The notes beneath the pieces are model-generated. The model saw nothing but the letters and a program-made list of their open reading frames with translations. It was not told the DNA's origin and did no database searches. This document shows positions 35,549 to 43,692 of a stretch of DNA of 64,000 nucleotides, piece by piece. Made by a program: the position numbers and the translations under genes. Source of the DNA: Methylobacterium sp. E-065 (GTDB lineage: Bacteria; Pseudomonadota; Alphaproteobacteria; Rhizobiales; Beijerinckiaceae); NCBI RefSeq assembly GCF_022829605.1, contig NZ_JAKSYD010000153.1, positions 19,736-83,735 on the forward strand, written 5' to 3'. Position 1 is the first letter of the stretch. The number at the start of each line of letters is the position of its first letter.

Positions 35549-35620
35549 GGATCACGCGCGGCCTTCACCAAGGTTGGCTCAGGCCGCGCGGGACCATCCC
35601 AGGAGTTCAGCGAAACAATC

Positions 35621-35673
35621 CGCAGGGCTCTACCCTGCACCTGCAAAAGGTCGAAGACCTTGTGAAACCAGGC
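35621..35673. repeat. Compound palindromic repeat, short copy F
   Basis: Only the right-hand modules remain: GCAGGGCTCTACCCTGC and CAAAAGGTCGAAGACCTTGTG, ending in GAAACC. It sits between the convergent ftfL and amidohydrolase genes. Confidence 0.7.
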
Positions 35674-35674
35674 T

Positions 35675-37042
35675 TTATGCGCCCCCGAACAGCGCCACCG
35701 CCAGCCGCGAATGATCCTCGCGCAGGCGACCCACATCCACTCCCACGGGCTGGCCGTCGATCACCCGCCAGCGCCCCGCCACCATCACCCGGTCGGCCCG
35801 GGTCGCGCCGCACAGCACCAGCGCCGCCAGCGGGTCGTGGGCACCCGAGAAGCGCAGCTCGTCCAGGGTGAACAGCGCGAGATCCGCCTCCCGCCCCACC
35901 TCGATCCGGCCGATATCGGTGCGGCCGAGGCAGGCGGCCGAGCCCTCCGTGGCCCAGCGGAGCGCGTCGAGATGCGTGACCGCCTCCGCGCCATAAGTGA
36001 GCCGGCTCAGCATCACCGCGTGGCGCACGCCCTCCATCAGGTTCGAGCTGTCGTTCGAAGCCGAGCCGTCGACGCCGAGACCGACGGGCGAGCCCGCCGC
36101 CTCCAACTCGCAGGTGCGGCAGTGGCCGGATGCCAGCGTCATGTTGGAGGTCGGGCAGTGGCACACGCCGACCCCGGCCTTGCCCAGCCGGGCCACCTCC
36201 GCATCGTTGAAATGGATGCCGTGGGCCAGCCAGACCCGGTCGTTCAGCCAGCCGACCTCCTCCAGATATTCCACGGGGCGGCACTGGAACATCGATTGGC
36301 AGTAGGCATCCTCGTCTAGGGTCTCGCCGAGATGGGTGTGCAGGCGGCAGCCGTGGCGGGCGGCCAGATCCGCGCTCTCGCGCATCAGCCGCTGGGTCAC
36401 CGCGAAGGGCGAGCAGGGGGCGAGACCGATCTGCACCATCGCGCCGGGGGCGGGATCGTGGAACAGGTTCAGCACCCGCTCGCTGTCGGAGAGGATCGTG
36501 TCGTCGTCCTGCGTCAGTGCGTGAGGCGGCAGGCCGCCTTCGCGGTCGGACAGGCTCATCGAGCCGCGGGTGATGAAGGCGCGGATCCCGAGGTTGCGGG
36601 CCTCGTCGACCTGGACGTCGACCGAGTCCTCCAGCCCCTTCGGAAACAGGTAGTGGTGGTCGCCCGCCGTGGTGCAGCCCGAGAGCAGCAGCTCGGTATA
36701 GGCGACCCGTGTGGCCAGCCGGAACGCCTCCGGGGTGATCCGCCCCCAGATCGTGTAGAGCGCCTTCAGCCAGGGGAAGAGCGGCTTGTTGATCGCGATC
36801 GGATGGGCGCGGGTGAGCGTCTGGAAGGCGTGGTGGTGGGTGTTGATCAGCCCGGGGATCACCACGTGGCGCGACGCGTCGAAGGTCTCGTCCACCGGGG
36901 CCGCCGGCCGGGCGCCCGCCGCCACGAGCTCGACGATCCGGGTGCCCTGCACCACGATCCCGCCTTCCGCGCCCGGGGCCAGAATGGCGAGCGGGTTGCG
37001 GATCCACAGGCGGCGGGGCGCCGGTTCAGCTGCTTCGGCCAT
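35675..37042 (-). CDS. 8-oxoguanine deaminase-like amidohydrolase
   Basis: A 455-residue metal-dependent amidohydrolase of the COG0402 group. It has RNPLAILAPGAEGGIVVQG near the start, the metal ligands in GLINTHHHAFQTL, then HTHLGETLDEDAY, LAHGIHFNDAEV and the Asp of LGVDGSASNDSSN. The RNPLAIL start and HHHAFQ motif are typical of bacterial 8-oxoguanine deaminases, which salvage oxidised guanine; hydroxyatrazine- or guanine-deaminase activity is also possible. The C-terminus is near the repeat that ends ftfL. The start overlaps the DUF305 gene by 17 bases, so the two minus-strand genes may be co-transcribed. Confidence 0.88.
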   Translation of the reverse strand: MAEAAEPAPRRLWIRNPLAILAPGAEGGIVVQGTRIVELVAAGARPAAPVDETFDASRHVVIPGLINTHHHAFQTLTRAHPIAINKPLFPWLKALYTIWGRITPEAFRLATRVAYTELLLSGCTTAGDHHYLFPKGLEDSVDVQVDEARNLGIRAFITRGSMSLSDREGGLPPHALTQDDDTILSDSERVLNLFHDPAPGAMVQIGLAPCSPFAVTQRLMRESADLAARHGCRLHTHLGETLDEDAYCQSMFQCRPVEYLEEVGWLNDRVWLAHGIHFNDAEVARLGKAGVGVCHCPTSNMTLASGHCRTCELEAAGSPVGLGVDGSASNDSSNLMEGVRHAVMLSRLTYGAEAVTHLDALRWATEGSAACLGRTDIGRIEVGREADLALFTLDELRFSGAHDPLAALVLCGATRADRVMVAGRWRVIDGQPVGVDVGRLREDHSRLAVALFGGA

Positions 37043-37613
37043 CCGTAAAACCGCTCCCGCTCACTCGATGTCCCTGCGTAGCGGAGCGGGTGGCCCGCCG
37101 GCAACCGGAACGTCGGCGGGCCGGTCTACCGGATACCCGCCCCGGGGGCCCAGGATTGTCCGCGTATTTCCGAGCGGGCCCCGCCTCCGGATCCCGGCTC
37201 CGGTAAGACTCGGCCGTCTGGACATGCTGCGGGCCGCCGTCCGGCGGCACCGCCACGCCGCGTTGCCCGAGCCAAGCCTCCATCTCGGCGATCTCCCGCT
37301 GCTGCTCGACGATCACCGCCTCGGCGAGTTGCCGGGTCCAGGGGTCCTTGGCGTGCGCCCGGGCGACCTGGCCCATCGCGATCGCGCGCCGGTGATGCGG
37401 GATCATCTGAAGCCGGAAATCGACATCCGGATCTCCGGTATAGGGGACCGCCATGTCGTGCATCATCTGGCTGAGCGCTGCCGTGAAGCCCCGGGTCGCC
37501 GGTGTGTCGGCCTCGGTGCCGGTGCGCACCGCGGATTGCGCGTGACCATGCGCGTGGGGCAGCGAACCTTCAGCGACGGCGGAACCCGCCGTCGGAAGCA
37601 GACCCAGACGCAT
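37026..37613 (-). CDS. DUF305-domain secreted protein
   Basis: A 195-residue protein whose N-terminus MRLGLLPTAGSAVAEGSLPH looks like a short signal sequence followed by a His-rich HAHGHAQ. The DUF305 core DVDFRLQMIPHHRRAIAMGQVARAH has the Met/His spacing found in copper-related DUF305 proteins. A long Arg/Gly-rich tail (RVSGRPARRRSG) overlaps the next gene's start and is not part of the family. Function is not established for the family; several members bind copper in the periplasm. It is divergent from the petP-like gene. Confidence 0.72.
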   Translation of the reverse strand: MRLGLLPTAGSAVAEGSLPHAHGHAQSAVRTGTEADTPATRGFTAALSQMMHDMAVPYTGDPDVDFRLQMIPHHRRAIAMGQVARAHAKDPWTRQLAEAVIVEQQREIAEMEAWLGQRGVAVPPDGGPQHVQTAESYRSRDPEAGPARKYADNPGPPGRVSGRPARRRSGCRRATRSATQGHRVSGSGFTDGRSS

Positions 37614-37748
37614 CCCCTGCGTCGCATATCGATTTCCGCTGCGCCGCGACGGCGTTCGTTGCGGCGGCCCGGCCGGTTACCATGACGGGACGGACGAGGC
37701 AGCGCCGGCGTCCAGGGTTGACGGGCTCGGGCCGCCTTGAGAAACGTC

Positions 37749-38345
37749 ATGCGGACTGACCTATCACCCGTTGGGAGCGGCCGCGCCGTGACACGGACAG
37801 CCCCGCGCCAAGACGTCTTCCTGGAGACGTCCGTGGAGACCTTCGCGGCGAAACCCGTCCCGGGCGCCGCGCCGGCCGCCCTGGGCAGCGACGACCTGAT
37901 CGAACTGCTGTTCTTCGCCTATCGCGACTTCGTGGGGGATCCCGACCGGATCCTGTCGGCCTACGGCTTCGGCCGGGCGCACCACCGGGTGCTGCACTTC
38001 GCCGACCGCTATCCCGGCCTGACCATCGCCGAACTTCTCGACATCCTGCGGATCACCAAGCAGAGCCTCAACCGGGTGCTGAAGGACCTGATCGGCCAGG
38101 GCTACGTCGTGCAGAAGCCGGGCGCGAGCGACCGGCGCCAGCGCCTCCTGTACTGCACGGAATCGGGGGCAGAACTCGCGGCCGACCTGACCCGCGTCCA
38201 GGCGCGCCGCCTCGCCCGGGCGCTGGCCGCGCCGGATGCCCGGGGCTCGCCGGAGGACTTTCTGATGGCGATGATCGAGCCCGAGGACCGGCCGGCGGTC
38301 CAGCGCCTGATGGCGCGGCGCGGAACCTCCGGGGGCGGCGCATGA
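37749..38345 (+). CDS. petP: MarR-family regulator PetP
   Basis: A 198-residue MarR-type winged-helix regulator. The DNA-binding core is seen in HHRVLHFADRYPGLTIAELLDILRITKQSLNRVLKDLIGQGYV. It is coupled by an ATGA overlap to a response regulator, the arrangement of petPR in Rhodobacter capsulatus, where the pair is needed for photosynthetic and respiratory growth. Here the partner petABC genes do not follow. ATG 37749 is used; a TTG at 37737 is possible. Confidence 0.85.
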   Translation: MRTDLSPVGSGRAVTRTAPRQDVFLETSVETFAAKPVPGAAPAALGSDDLIELLFFAYRDFVGDPDRILSAYGFGRAHHRVLHFADRYPGLTIAELLDILRITKQSLNRVLKDLIGQGYVVQKPGASDRRQRLLYCTESGAELAADLTRVQARRLARALAAPDARGSPEDFLMAMIEPEDRPAVQRLMARRGTSGGGA

Positions 38346-39049
38346 GCCATCCCGTCCGGGCCGACCTGCCCGACGAGGCCCCACACGTCCTCGTGGTCGA
38401 CGACGACCGCCGCCTGCGCGAATTGCTCACCCGCTACCTGACCGACCAGGGGTTCCGGGTCACCGCGGCGGCGAGTGCCGCCGAGGCCCGGGCCCGGGCG
38501 CAGAGCGTGGTGTTCGACGCCATGGTGCTCGACGTGATGATGCCGGGCGAGAACGGCTTCGAATACGCCCGCAGCGTGCGCGAGACCTCCCGGGTGCCGA
38601 TCCTGATGCTGACGGCCCGCTCCAACCCGAACGACCGGGTGATGGGCCTGGAAATCGGCGCGGACGATTACCTGCCCAAACCCTTCGAGCCGCGCGAGCT
38701 GACGCTGCGCCTCAGCAACATCATCAAGCGCAGCCCGCATCCCCGCGCGGCGGCGGCCGAGACGGTGACCTTCGGGCCGTTCGCGTTCCGGATCGACCGC
38801 GGCGAGCTGCGCCGGGACGACGAGATGATCCGCATCACCGAGCGCGAGCGGGAAATCCTGACCATCCTGGCAGCGGCCGGCGGCGCCAACGTGGAGCGCG
38901 AACAACTCGCCGGGAGCGGCGGCGCGGCGGCGGAGCGCACGGTCGACGTGCAGATCAACCGCCTGCGCCGCAAGACCGAGGTCGATCCCGCCAACCCGGT
39001 CTTCCTGCAGACGGTGCGGGGGGTGGGCTATCGGCTCGCGGTGGATTGA
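38342..39049 (+). CDS. petR: OmpR-family response regulator PetR
   Basis: A 235-residue response regulator: receiver domain with HVLVVDDDRRLRELL, phospho-Asp in AMVLDVMMPGENG, Thr in ILMLTARS and Lys in YLPKPFEP. A winged-helix output domain follows (ITEREREILTIL, then TVDVQINRLRRKTEVDP). It overlaps petP in ATGA (38342-38345), so translation is coupled. No sensor kinase gene is adjacent, so its phosphodonor is elsewhere. Confidence 0.92.
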   Translation: MSHPVRADLPDEAPHVLVVDDDRRLRELLTRYLTDQGFRVTAAASAAEARARAQSVVFDAMVLDVMMPGENGFEYARSVRETSRVPILMLTARSNPNDRVMGLEIGADDYLPKPFEPRELTLRLSNIIKRSPHPRAAAAETVTFGPFAFRIDRGELRRDDEMIRITEREREILTILAAAGGANVEREQLAGSGGAAAERTVDVQINRLRRKTEVDPANPVFLQTVRGVGYRLAVD

Positions 39050-39186
39050 GGCCGGGCCGCGTCCGGACGGCTGATCCATCGAAGCAGACATCGCCGCGGG
39101 GATCGTTCGCCAACCTGATCGGACGCGATCGAGGGGCGCCCCGTAACACGCCCATCAGCCTGTCCGATCTCGGTCCGTTGCGTCCT

Positions 39187-41109
39187 CTATGCCCGGAGCC
39201 GATCTGCCGCTTCAACCGGCGTAAGCTTACGAAGTAGATCCTCGAACGGCATCGGCTTGGCGATGAAATAGCCCTGCATGTAGCGGCAGCCCTGCCGACG
39301 GGCGGCGTCCAGCTGCTCGGCGGTCTCGATGCCCTCGGCTATGCCTTCGAGGCCGAGGTTCCGGCAGAGATCCAGGATGGTGGAGACGAGGCTACAGCCC
39401 AGATCCGTGTCGATGCCGGCCATGAAGCTGCGGTCGATCTTGATCTTGTCCAGCGGCAGGCTGTGGACGTAGCCCAGGCTGGAATATCCCGTGCCGAAAT
39501 CGTCCAGGGCGACCGCGATGCCCAGGGCTCGCAGCATGCGAATGGCCGCCTTGGCCTGATCGAAGTCGCGCATCAGCGCCGTTTCCGTCAGTTCCAGCGT
39601 CAACCGATGCGGATCGAAGCCGCTCGCGCGCACGGCGGCCAGGATTGCCAACACGGTCTCGGGCGAGGCCAGGTCTTGGGCCGACAGATTGAAGGACAGG
39701 CCGATCCCGCGCGGCAGCCGGGTGCCGTCGGCGAGCGCCTTGCGCAGGAGCAGGAGCGTCATGTCGTGGATGAGGCCGCACCGCTCCGCCGCGGCGATGA
39801 ACCGGTCCGGGGACACGCCTCCGAGCTGCGGGCTGGTCCAGCGCGCGAGCCCCTCCACGAGGGCAATCTTGCCCGTGTCCGTATCGAGGATCGGCTGGTA
39901 ATGCAGCGTCATCTCGGCGGAGAGGTCCGCCGTGCGCAGGGCGGTCTCCACGATCTGCTCGGCCCGGATGGCGTCCTCGTGCTCCTGTGAGAACAGGATC
40001 GTCTTGCCGCGACGATGCTCCTTCGAATGGTAGAGCGCGTAATCGGCGCGGTCGAACAGCGCATCCGCGTCGCGCCCGGCCCGGGGATACTTGGCCAGAC
40101 CACCCGAGCAACCCGTGACGACCTGGATGTTGCCGAGGCGGATCGGCTTCGCCAGCGCGGCGCAGATGGCATCGCAGAACGCGATGATCTCCTCGGGCGG
40201 TCCAGGGTTCCGGACGAGGATGCCGAACTCGTCCCCGCCCAGGCGCGCGACGGTGACGTTTTCGTTGGCGAAGGCTGCCAATCGCTGGCCGATCACAGCC
40301 AGAACCCGGTCGCCGATGACGTGTCCGTAGGTGTCGTTGACCGGCTTGAAACGGTCGAGGTCGAAGATCGCCAGGGCGAAACGTGCGTCGTTCCCCGCCG
40401 AGGCCTGGATGAGCTCGCCGAGTTTCTGGAAGAAATAGCGTCGGTTGGGCAGCTCGGTGAGACTGTCCGTATGGGCGAGGCGCGCATTCTCGTCCGAGAG
40501 CCGGTCAGCCTCGGCCTGCGACGCGACCAACTGGACGAAGGCCCGGAAATTGTTGGTGAGGACGCGCACCATCACCACGGTCACGAAAGCGGTGTTGACG
40601 GCAATCGCCAGGAACACGTGGTTCTGACTGGTGATGCAGCAGAACAGAAAGACACCCATCACGATGCCGGTCACGAGAAAGGCCGCGACCGGCAGGTGGG
40701 TGAGACAGAAGATGCAGGCGATCACCGTGATCGCCACGAAGATCGCCACATGGCCCTGCTCATAAGGGCCGCCGTAGCCGTTCAAGATCATCGCCCAACT
40801 GACGAACGCGACAGAAAAGACTGCCGTCAGAACCGTCGTTTGACGAAGTTGGATGGCAGCCTGCTCCTGGCTCATCTCGTCGACGCGCATACGCCACCAC
40901 CGGACCGCGCGCAGCACGCAAACGGTGACCAGAACACCGGGAAATCCGAGAGTCAGGAGGACTGGCGCCAATGGATAATGCGTTACCGCGAGCGCACAGC
41001 TATTAACGGACAGCAGGACATAAAGAGTCGGGATGTGCTTCCGCAGTTCCGTCAGCTGGCTAATGCATGTGGGGACTTTAAAGTGATGGATCCGCACCAG
41101 ATGTAGCAT
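39187..41109 (-). CDS. Membrane GGDEF-EAL dual-domain c-di-GMP enzyme
   Basis: A 640-residue protein. Residues 28-200 hold about six hydrophobic helices (LLTLGFPGVLVTVCVLRAV, LTAVFSVAFVSWAMIL, FVAITVIACIFCLT and others), forming a membrane sensor region. A GGDEF diguanylate cyclase domain with intact RLGGDEFGIL follows, then an EAL domain. The EAL signature is altered to EGL (ALVEGLARW), but FNLSAQD, ELTET, DDFGTGYSS and KIDRSF are conserved, so phosphodiesterase activity is plausible. The upstream gene-free stretch (41110-41460) is unusually AT-rich. It stands alone. Confidence 0.93.
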   Translation of the reverse strand: MLHLVRIHHFKVPTCISQLTELRKHIPTLYVLLSVNSCALAVTHYPLAPVLLTLGFPGVLVTVCVLRAVRWWRMRVDEMSQEQAAIQLRQTTVLTAVFSVAFVSWAMILNGYGGPYEQGHVAIFVAITVIACIFCLTHLPVAAFLVTGIVMGVFLFCCITSQNHVFLAIAVNTAFVTVVMVRVLTNNFRAFVQLVASQAEADRLSDENARLAHTDSLTELPNRRYFFQKLGELIQASAGNDARFALAIFDLDRFKPVNDTYGHVIGDRVLAVIGQRLAAFANENVTVARLGGDEFGILVRNPGPPEEIIAFCDAICAALAKPIRLGNIQVVTGCSGGLAKYPRAGRDADALFDRADYALYHSKEHRRGKTILFSQEHEDAIRAEQIVETALRTADLSAEMTLHYQPILDTDTGKIALVEGLARWTSPQLGGVSPDRFIAAAERCGLIHDMTLLLLRKALADGTRLPRGIGLSFNLSAQDLASPETVLAILAAVRASGFDPHRLTLELTETALMRDFDQAKAAIRMLRALGIAVALDDFGTGYSSLGYVHSLPLDKIKIDRSFMAGIDTDLGCSLVSTILDLCRNLGLEGIAEGIETAEQLDAARRQGCRYMQGYFIAKPMPFEDLLRKLTPVEAADRLRA

Positions 41110-41462
41110 TTTATGATCATGCCCGAATATGATCGCTTGCGGTATTTTTGTTTGATCGATGACCGTAGAATGGAATCATTAAAAGCATCTTTCGAATATC
41201 TTCGTTTTACCACCTACAGTTAGATCTGAATTTATGTGCACTATTATACAGTTGATTTTCGCGGAACGGCACTGACGCGACTGCTTCCGGGCGGACGCCT
41301 AGGATCGGAGTGCAACGCAAAACGATCTGAAATGCCGGTTCGCCATGGACTGCAATCGGGACCCGCTGGCGCCCTTCGGTATGCCCGGCATGGGTCGCAA
41401 GCGGGCCGCGGACGCGCGACCCGATCGGATTCAGACGCCATCGGGATAGAGCCGCGGGTGCA
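41110..41462. other. Gene-free stretch, partly AT-rich
   Basis: About 350 bases separate the GGDEF-EAL gene from the next minus-strand gene. Bases 41105-41260 are much more AT-rich than the window average and probably hold the GGDEF-EAL promoter. No RNA gene, repeat or convincing open frame was seen. Confidence 0.6.
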
Positions 41463-41699
41463 TCACACTGCGCGGGGCTCGTCGGGCTTCAGTTTGAGCG
41501 CCTTGGCGATCCGGGTCGACAGTCCACCCACCAGGGACACAGCGGCCTGCGGGCCGGCCAGGCCGCGCACCGCCTCGAGCGCCGCCTCGGCATCGGGTTT
41601 CATCACCGCGTAGACCAGCGGGCGCGCCGCCTTGCGGGGGCGCTCCGGCGTCACGGCGACGAGGAAGGTGCTGTAGCGTCTCCGAACGCGACCGGGCAT
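41463..41699 (-). CDS. Small basic protein of unknown function
   Basis: A 78-residue protein beginning MPGRVRRRYSTFLVAVTPER. A basic N-terminus is followed by a compact alpha/beta-looking segment (RPLVYAVMKPDAEAALEAVR, then AAVSLVGGLSTRIAKALKLK). No signal peptide. Residue composition looks like a real protein rather than a chance frame. The start at 41699 is chosen for the most protein-like N-terminus and lacks a clear ribosome site; an upstream ATG at 41744 is also in frame. Unknown family. Confidence 0.55.
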   Translation of the reverse strand: MPGRVRRRYSTFLVAVTPERPRKAARPLVYAVMKPDAEAALEAVRGLAGPQAAVSLVGGLSTRIAKALKLKPDEPRAV

Positions 41700-41809
41700 G
41701 CTGCGGGATGTGGCATGTCGGCTAAGCATCGCCAAGGCCTGCAAGCGCTGATCATCGGAGCCGGCGCGGGATGCGTCGCGAGTCGCGACGATAATCCCTG
41801 CCCTCCGCC

Positions 41810-42637
41810 TCAGATCAAGGCGAGATCGATATCGGGCAGGGGCAATCCGTCGAACCGGGCGCGCCAGGACTCGCCGGGCGCGAGCGGCAACGCATCGGTG
41901 AGGGTGCCGGTTGTGATGATCTCGTGCGCTGCGAGAGGCGGTGCTTCCGGATCATTAGCCAGCACATCGACAAGATGGCCGAGGGCGGCGAGGGGCCCTG
42001 CGCCCATCACGTTCCGGCCGCCGCCCCGGGCAGCGCATGTTCCGTCCCGCAGTAGATCGACCGAGAACCGTTCGAGCCCGCCGATCCAGGCCGACCGCTC
42101 GTCCGCGGCAATCGGCACGCGCTCGCCCACCATCAGCAGCCCGTGCAGCCCGAAGGCCGCGACCGTGTCGGGGGCGGTGAAGCGCCAGCCGGGATAGAGG
42201 GATTGCACGATCTCGAATCCGGCGGCCGCCCAGGCGACGCATCCGATCAGGGCCGCGGCGTCCATGCCGGGTTCCAGGGTGCGGGCGAGCCCGAACACGA
42301 TCTCGGGCTCGATGCGCGGCTCGACGAAGGCGGCGAGCGCCACGGGGTCGGCCGATACGACGTGCGCGCGCAGGGTCGTGTCGTAGACGTAGCCCCAGAT
42401 CGGCGCGCGAACGCCGTACCGGTCCCAGAGGGTCGTGTTGGTGAACCCGATCTTGCGGCCGACCACCCGCTCGCCGCGGGCCGCCCGCAGATCGCGGATT
42501 TCCGCGGCCACCCGGTAGGCGGCCGGCAGGTCGAGGGTCGGGTCCCAGCCGGTCAGCGGCGCGATCGAACGGCGATGCTCGTGGGCGGCCAGGATGGTCC
42601 GGGCGTGGGTGGCGGCGGGGACGGGGTCGGCTATCAT
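41810..42637 (-). CDS. 2-keto-4-pentenoate hydratase-like protein (MhpD / fumarylacetoacetate hydrolase fold)
   Basis: A 275-residue member of the MhpD family, which hydrates 2-oxopent-4-enoates in aromatic ring-cleavage pathways. Family signatures are AAYRVAAEIRDLRAARGE, VVGRKIGFTN, the metal ligands around EPRIEPEIVFGLA and the later GAGPLAALGHLVDVLAN with ITTGTLTDALPLAPGE. No other meta-cleavage genes are nearby, so its true substrate is uncertain. Two starts are possible (42637 or 42658). Confidence 0.82.
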   Translation of the reverse strand: MIADPVPAATHARTILAAHEHRRSIAPLTGWDPTLDLPAAYRVAAEIRDLRAARGERVVGRKIGFTNTTLWDRYGVRAPIWGYVYDTTLRAHVVSADPVALAAFVEPRIEPEIVFGLARTLEPGMDAAALIGCVAWAAAGFEIVQSLYPGWRFTAPDTVAAFGLHGLLMVGERVPIAADERSAWIGGLERFSVDLLRDGTCAARGGGRNVMGAGPLAALGHLVDVLANDPEAPPLAAHEIITTGTLTDALPLAPGESWRARFDGLPLPDIDLALI

Positions 42638-42682
42638 GACCCGGTTAGCATCCGGCATGCCGGAGGCGAGGTCCAGCGCCGG

Positions 42683-43561
42683 CTACCAGCTCAACCGCTC
42701 GATCACCGCATCCGGATGCACCGCCTGCCGACCGAGCCAGTCGGCCACGTCGCCGAGGCGGTGGTGCTCGGCCGTGACGCCGAGTTCCTCCGCGTGGATG
42801 CCCCGGGCAACCAGCAGGCTCGCGATGCCGAAGCCGTGGGCCCCCGCGATGTCGGTGCGGATCGCGTCGCCGATCGCCAGGACCCGGGCCGGATCGACCG
42901 GGGCGCCGGTGAGGTCGCCCCCCTTGGCGAGCGCCGCCTCGTAGACAGGCCGGTGCGGCTTGCCGGCATAGACGACATCGCCACCGATCTCCGCATAGGC
43001 CGCCGCCAGCAGGCCCGCGCAGGGAATCAGCCGGTTGCCGCTCTCCACCACGAGGTCGGGGTTGGCACAGGTCATCGTCAGCCCGCGGGCGGCGAGCCGC
43101 GTCAGCTCCGGCCGGTAATCCTCGGCGGTTTCGCTGCGGTCGTCGAACAGGCCGGTGCAGACCACGAGGTCGGCCTCCGCCTCCGACACGAGGCTGAGGT
43201 CGAGGCCCTGGAAGATGCCGAGGTCCCGCTCCGGCCCGATATGGCGGATCCGGGCACCGGGCCGCGCCGCGATCAGGCCGCGGGTGAGGTCGCCCGAGGT
43301 GAGGATCGCGTCGTAGGCCTCGCGCGGCACCCCGAACCGATCGAGAATCCGCCCCACGCCGTCGCCGGGCCGCGGGGCGTTCGAGACCAGCACCACCCGG
43401 CGCGGCCGTGGACCCGGCAGGCCGCGGAAGCGGATCAGCGCTTCGCCCGCGGGCGCGTGGGCCTTCTGACCGTCGTGCAGCACGCCCCAGACGTCGCAGA
43501 GGATCAGGTCGTACCGGTCGGCGATGGCGCCGAGGCCGTTCAGGGTCGGGATAGCGGTCAT
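42683..43561 (-). CDS. HAD-superfamily hydrolase (TIGR01459-type, NagD-like)
   Basis: A 292-residue phosphatase-like protein. The HAD nucleophile is Asp in LILCDVWGVLHDG, the Thr/Ser motif is in VLVSNAPRP, the Lys in YAGKPHRPVYEA, and the acidic motif in VLAIGDAIRTDIAGAHGFG. The NagD-like cap suggests a small phosphoester substrate; none is known. It starts at ATG 43561, directly beside compound repeat G, and lies on the same strand as the hydratase 45 bases downstream, which may share its transcript. Confidence 0.88.
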   Translation of the reverse strand: MTAIPTLNGLGAIADRYDLILCDVWGVLHDGQKAHAPAGEALIRFRGLPGPRPRRVVLVSNAPRPGDGVGRILDRFGVPREAYDAILTSGDLTRGLIAARPGARIRHIGPERDLGIFQGLDLSLVSEAEADLVVCTGLFDDRSETAEDYRPELTRLAARGLTMTCANPDLVVESGNRLIPCAGLLAAAYAEIGGDVVYAGKPHRPVYEAALAKGGDLTGAPVDPARVLAIGDAIRTDIAGAHGFGIASLLVARGIHAEELGVTAEHHRLGDVADWLGRQAVHPDAVIERLSW

Positions 43562-43566
43562 CACAA

Positions 43567-43690
43567 GTCCTGGTTTCAAAAGGTCCGGGACCTTTTGCGG
43601 GTGCAGGGCGGAGCCCTGCTGGGCTCGGGCAAAGCCCAACATCGGAGCTGCGCCCCGATACCCCGCCAAAGGGCTCGCCCTTCGGGAACC
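43567..43690. repeat. Compound palindromic repeat, copy G
   Basis: Modules in order: GGTTTC, CAAAAGGTCCGGGACCTTTTG, GCAGGGCGGAGCCCTGC, GGGCTCGGGCAAAGCCC, CGGAGCTGCGCCCCG and CCAAAGGGCTCGCCC ending GGGAACC. It separates the esterase gene (upstream) from the HAD gene, leaving only five bases before the HAD start, so it forms much of the HAD gene's leader. Confidence 0.85.
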
Positions 43691-43692
43691 CC

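Noticed and set aside
41236..41613. Plus-strand frame of 125 codons in the region after the GGDEF-EAL gene
   Set aside because: It crosses the minus-strand small protein, has biased composition and no ribosome site.
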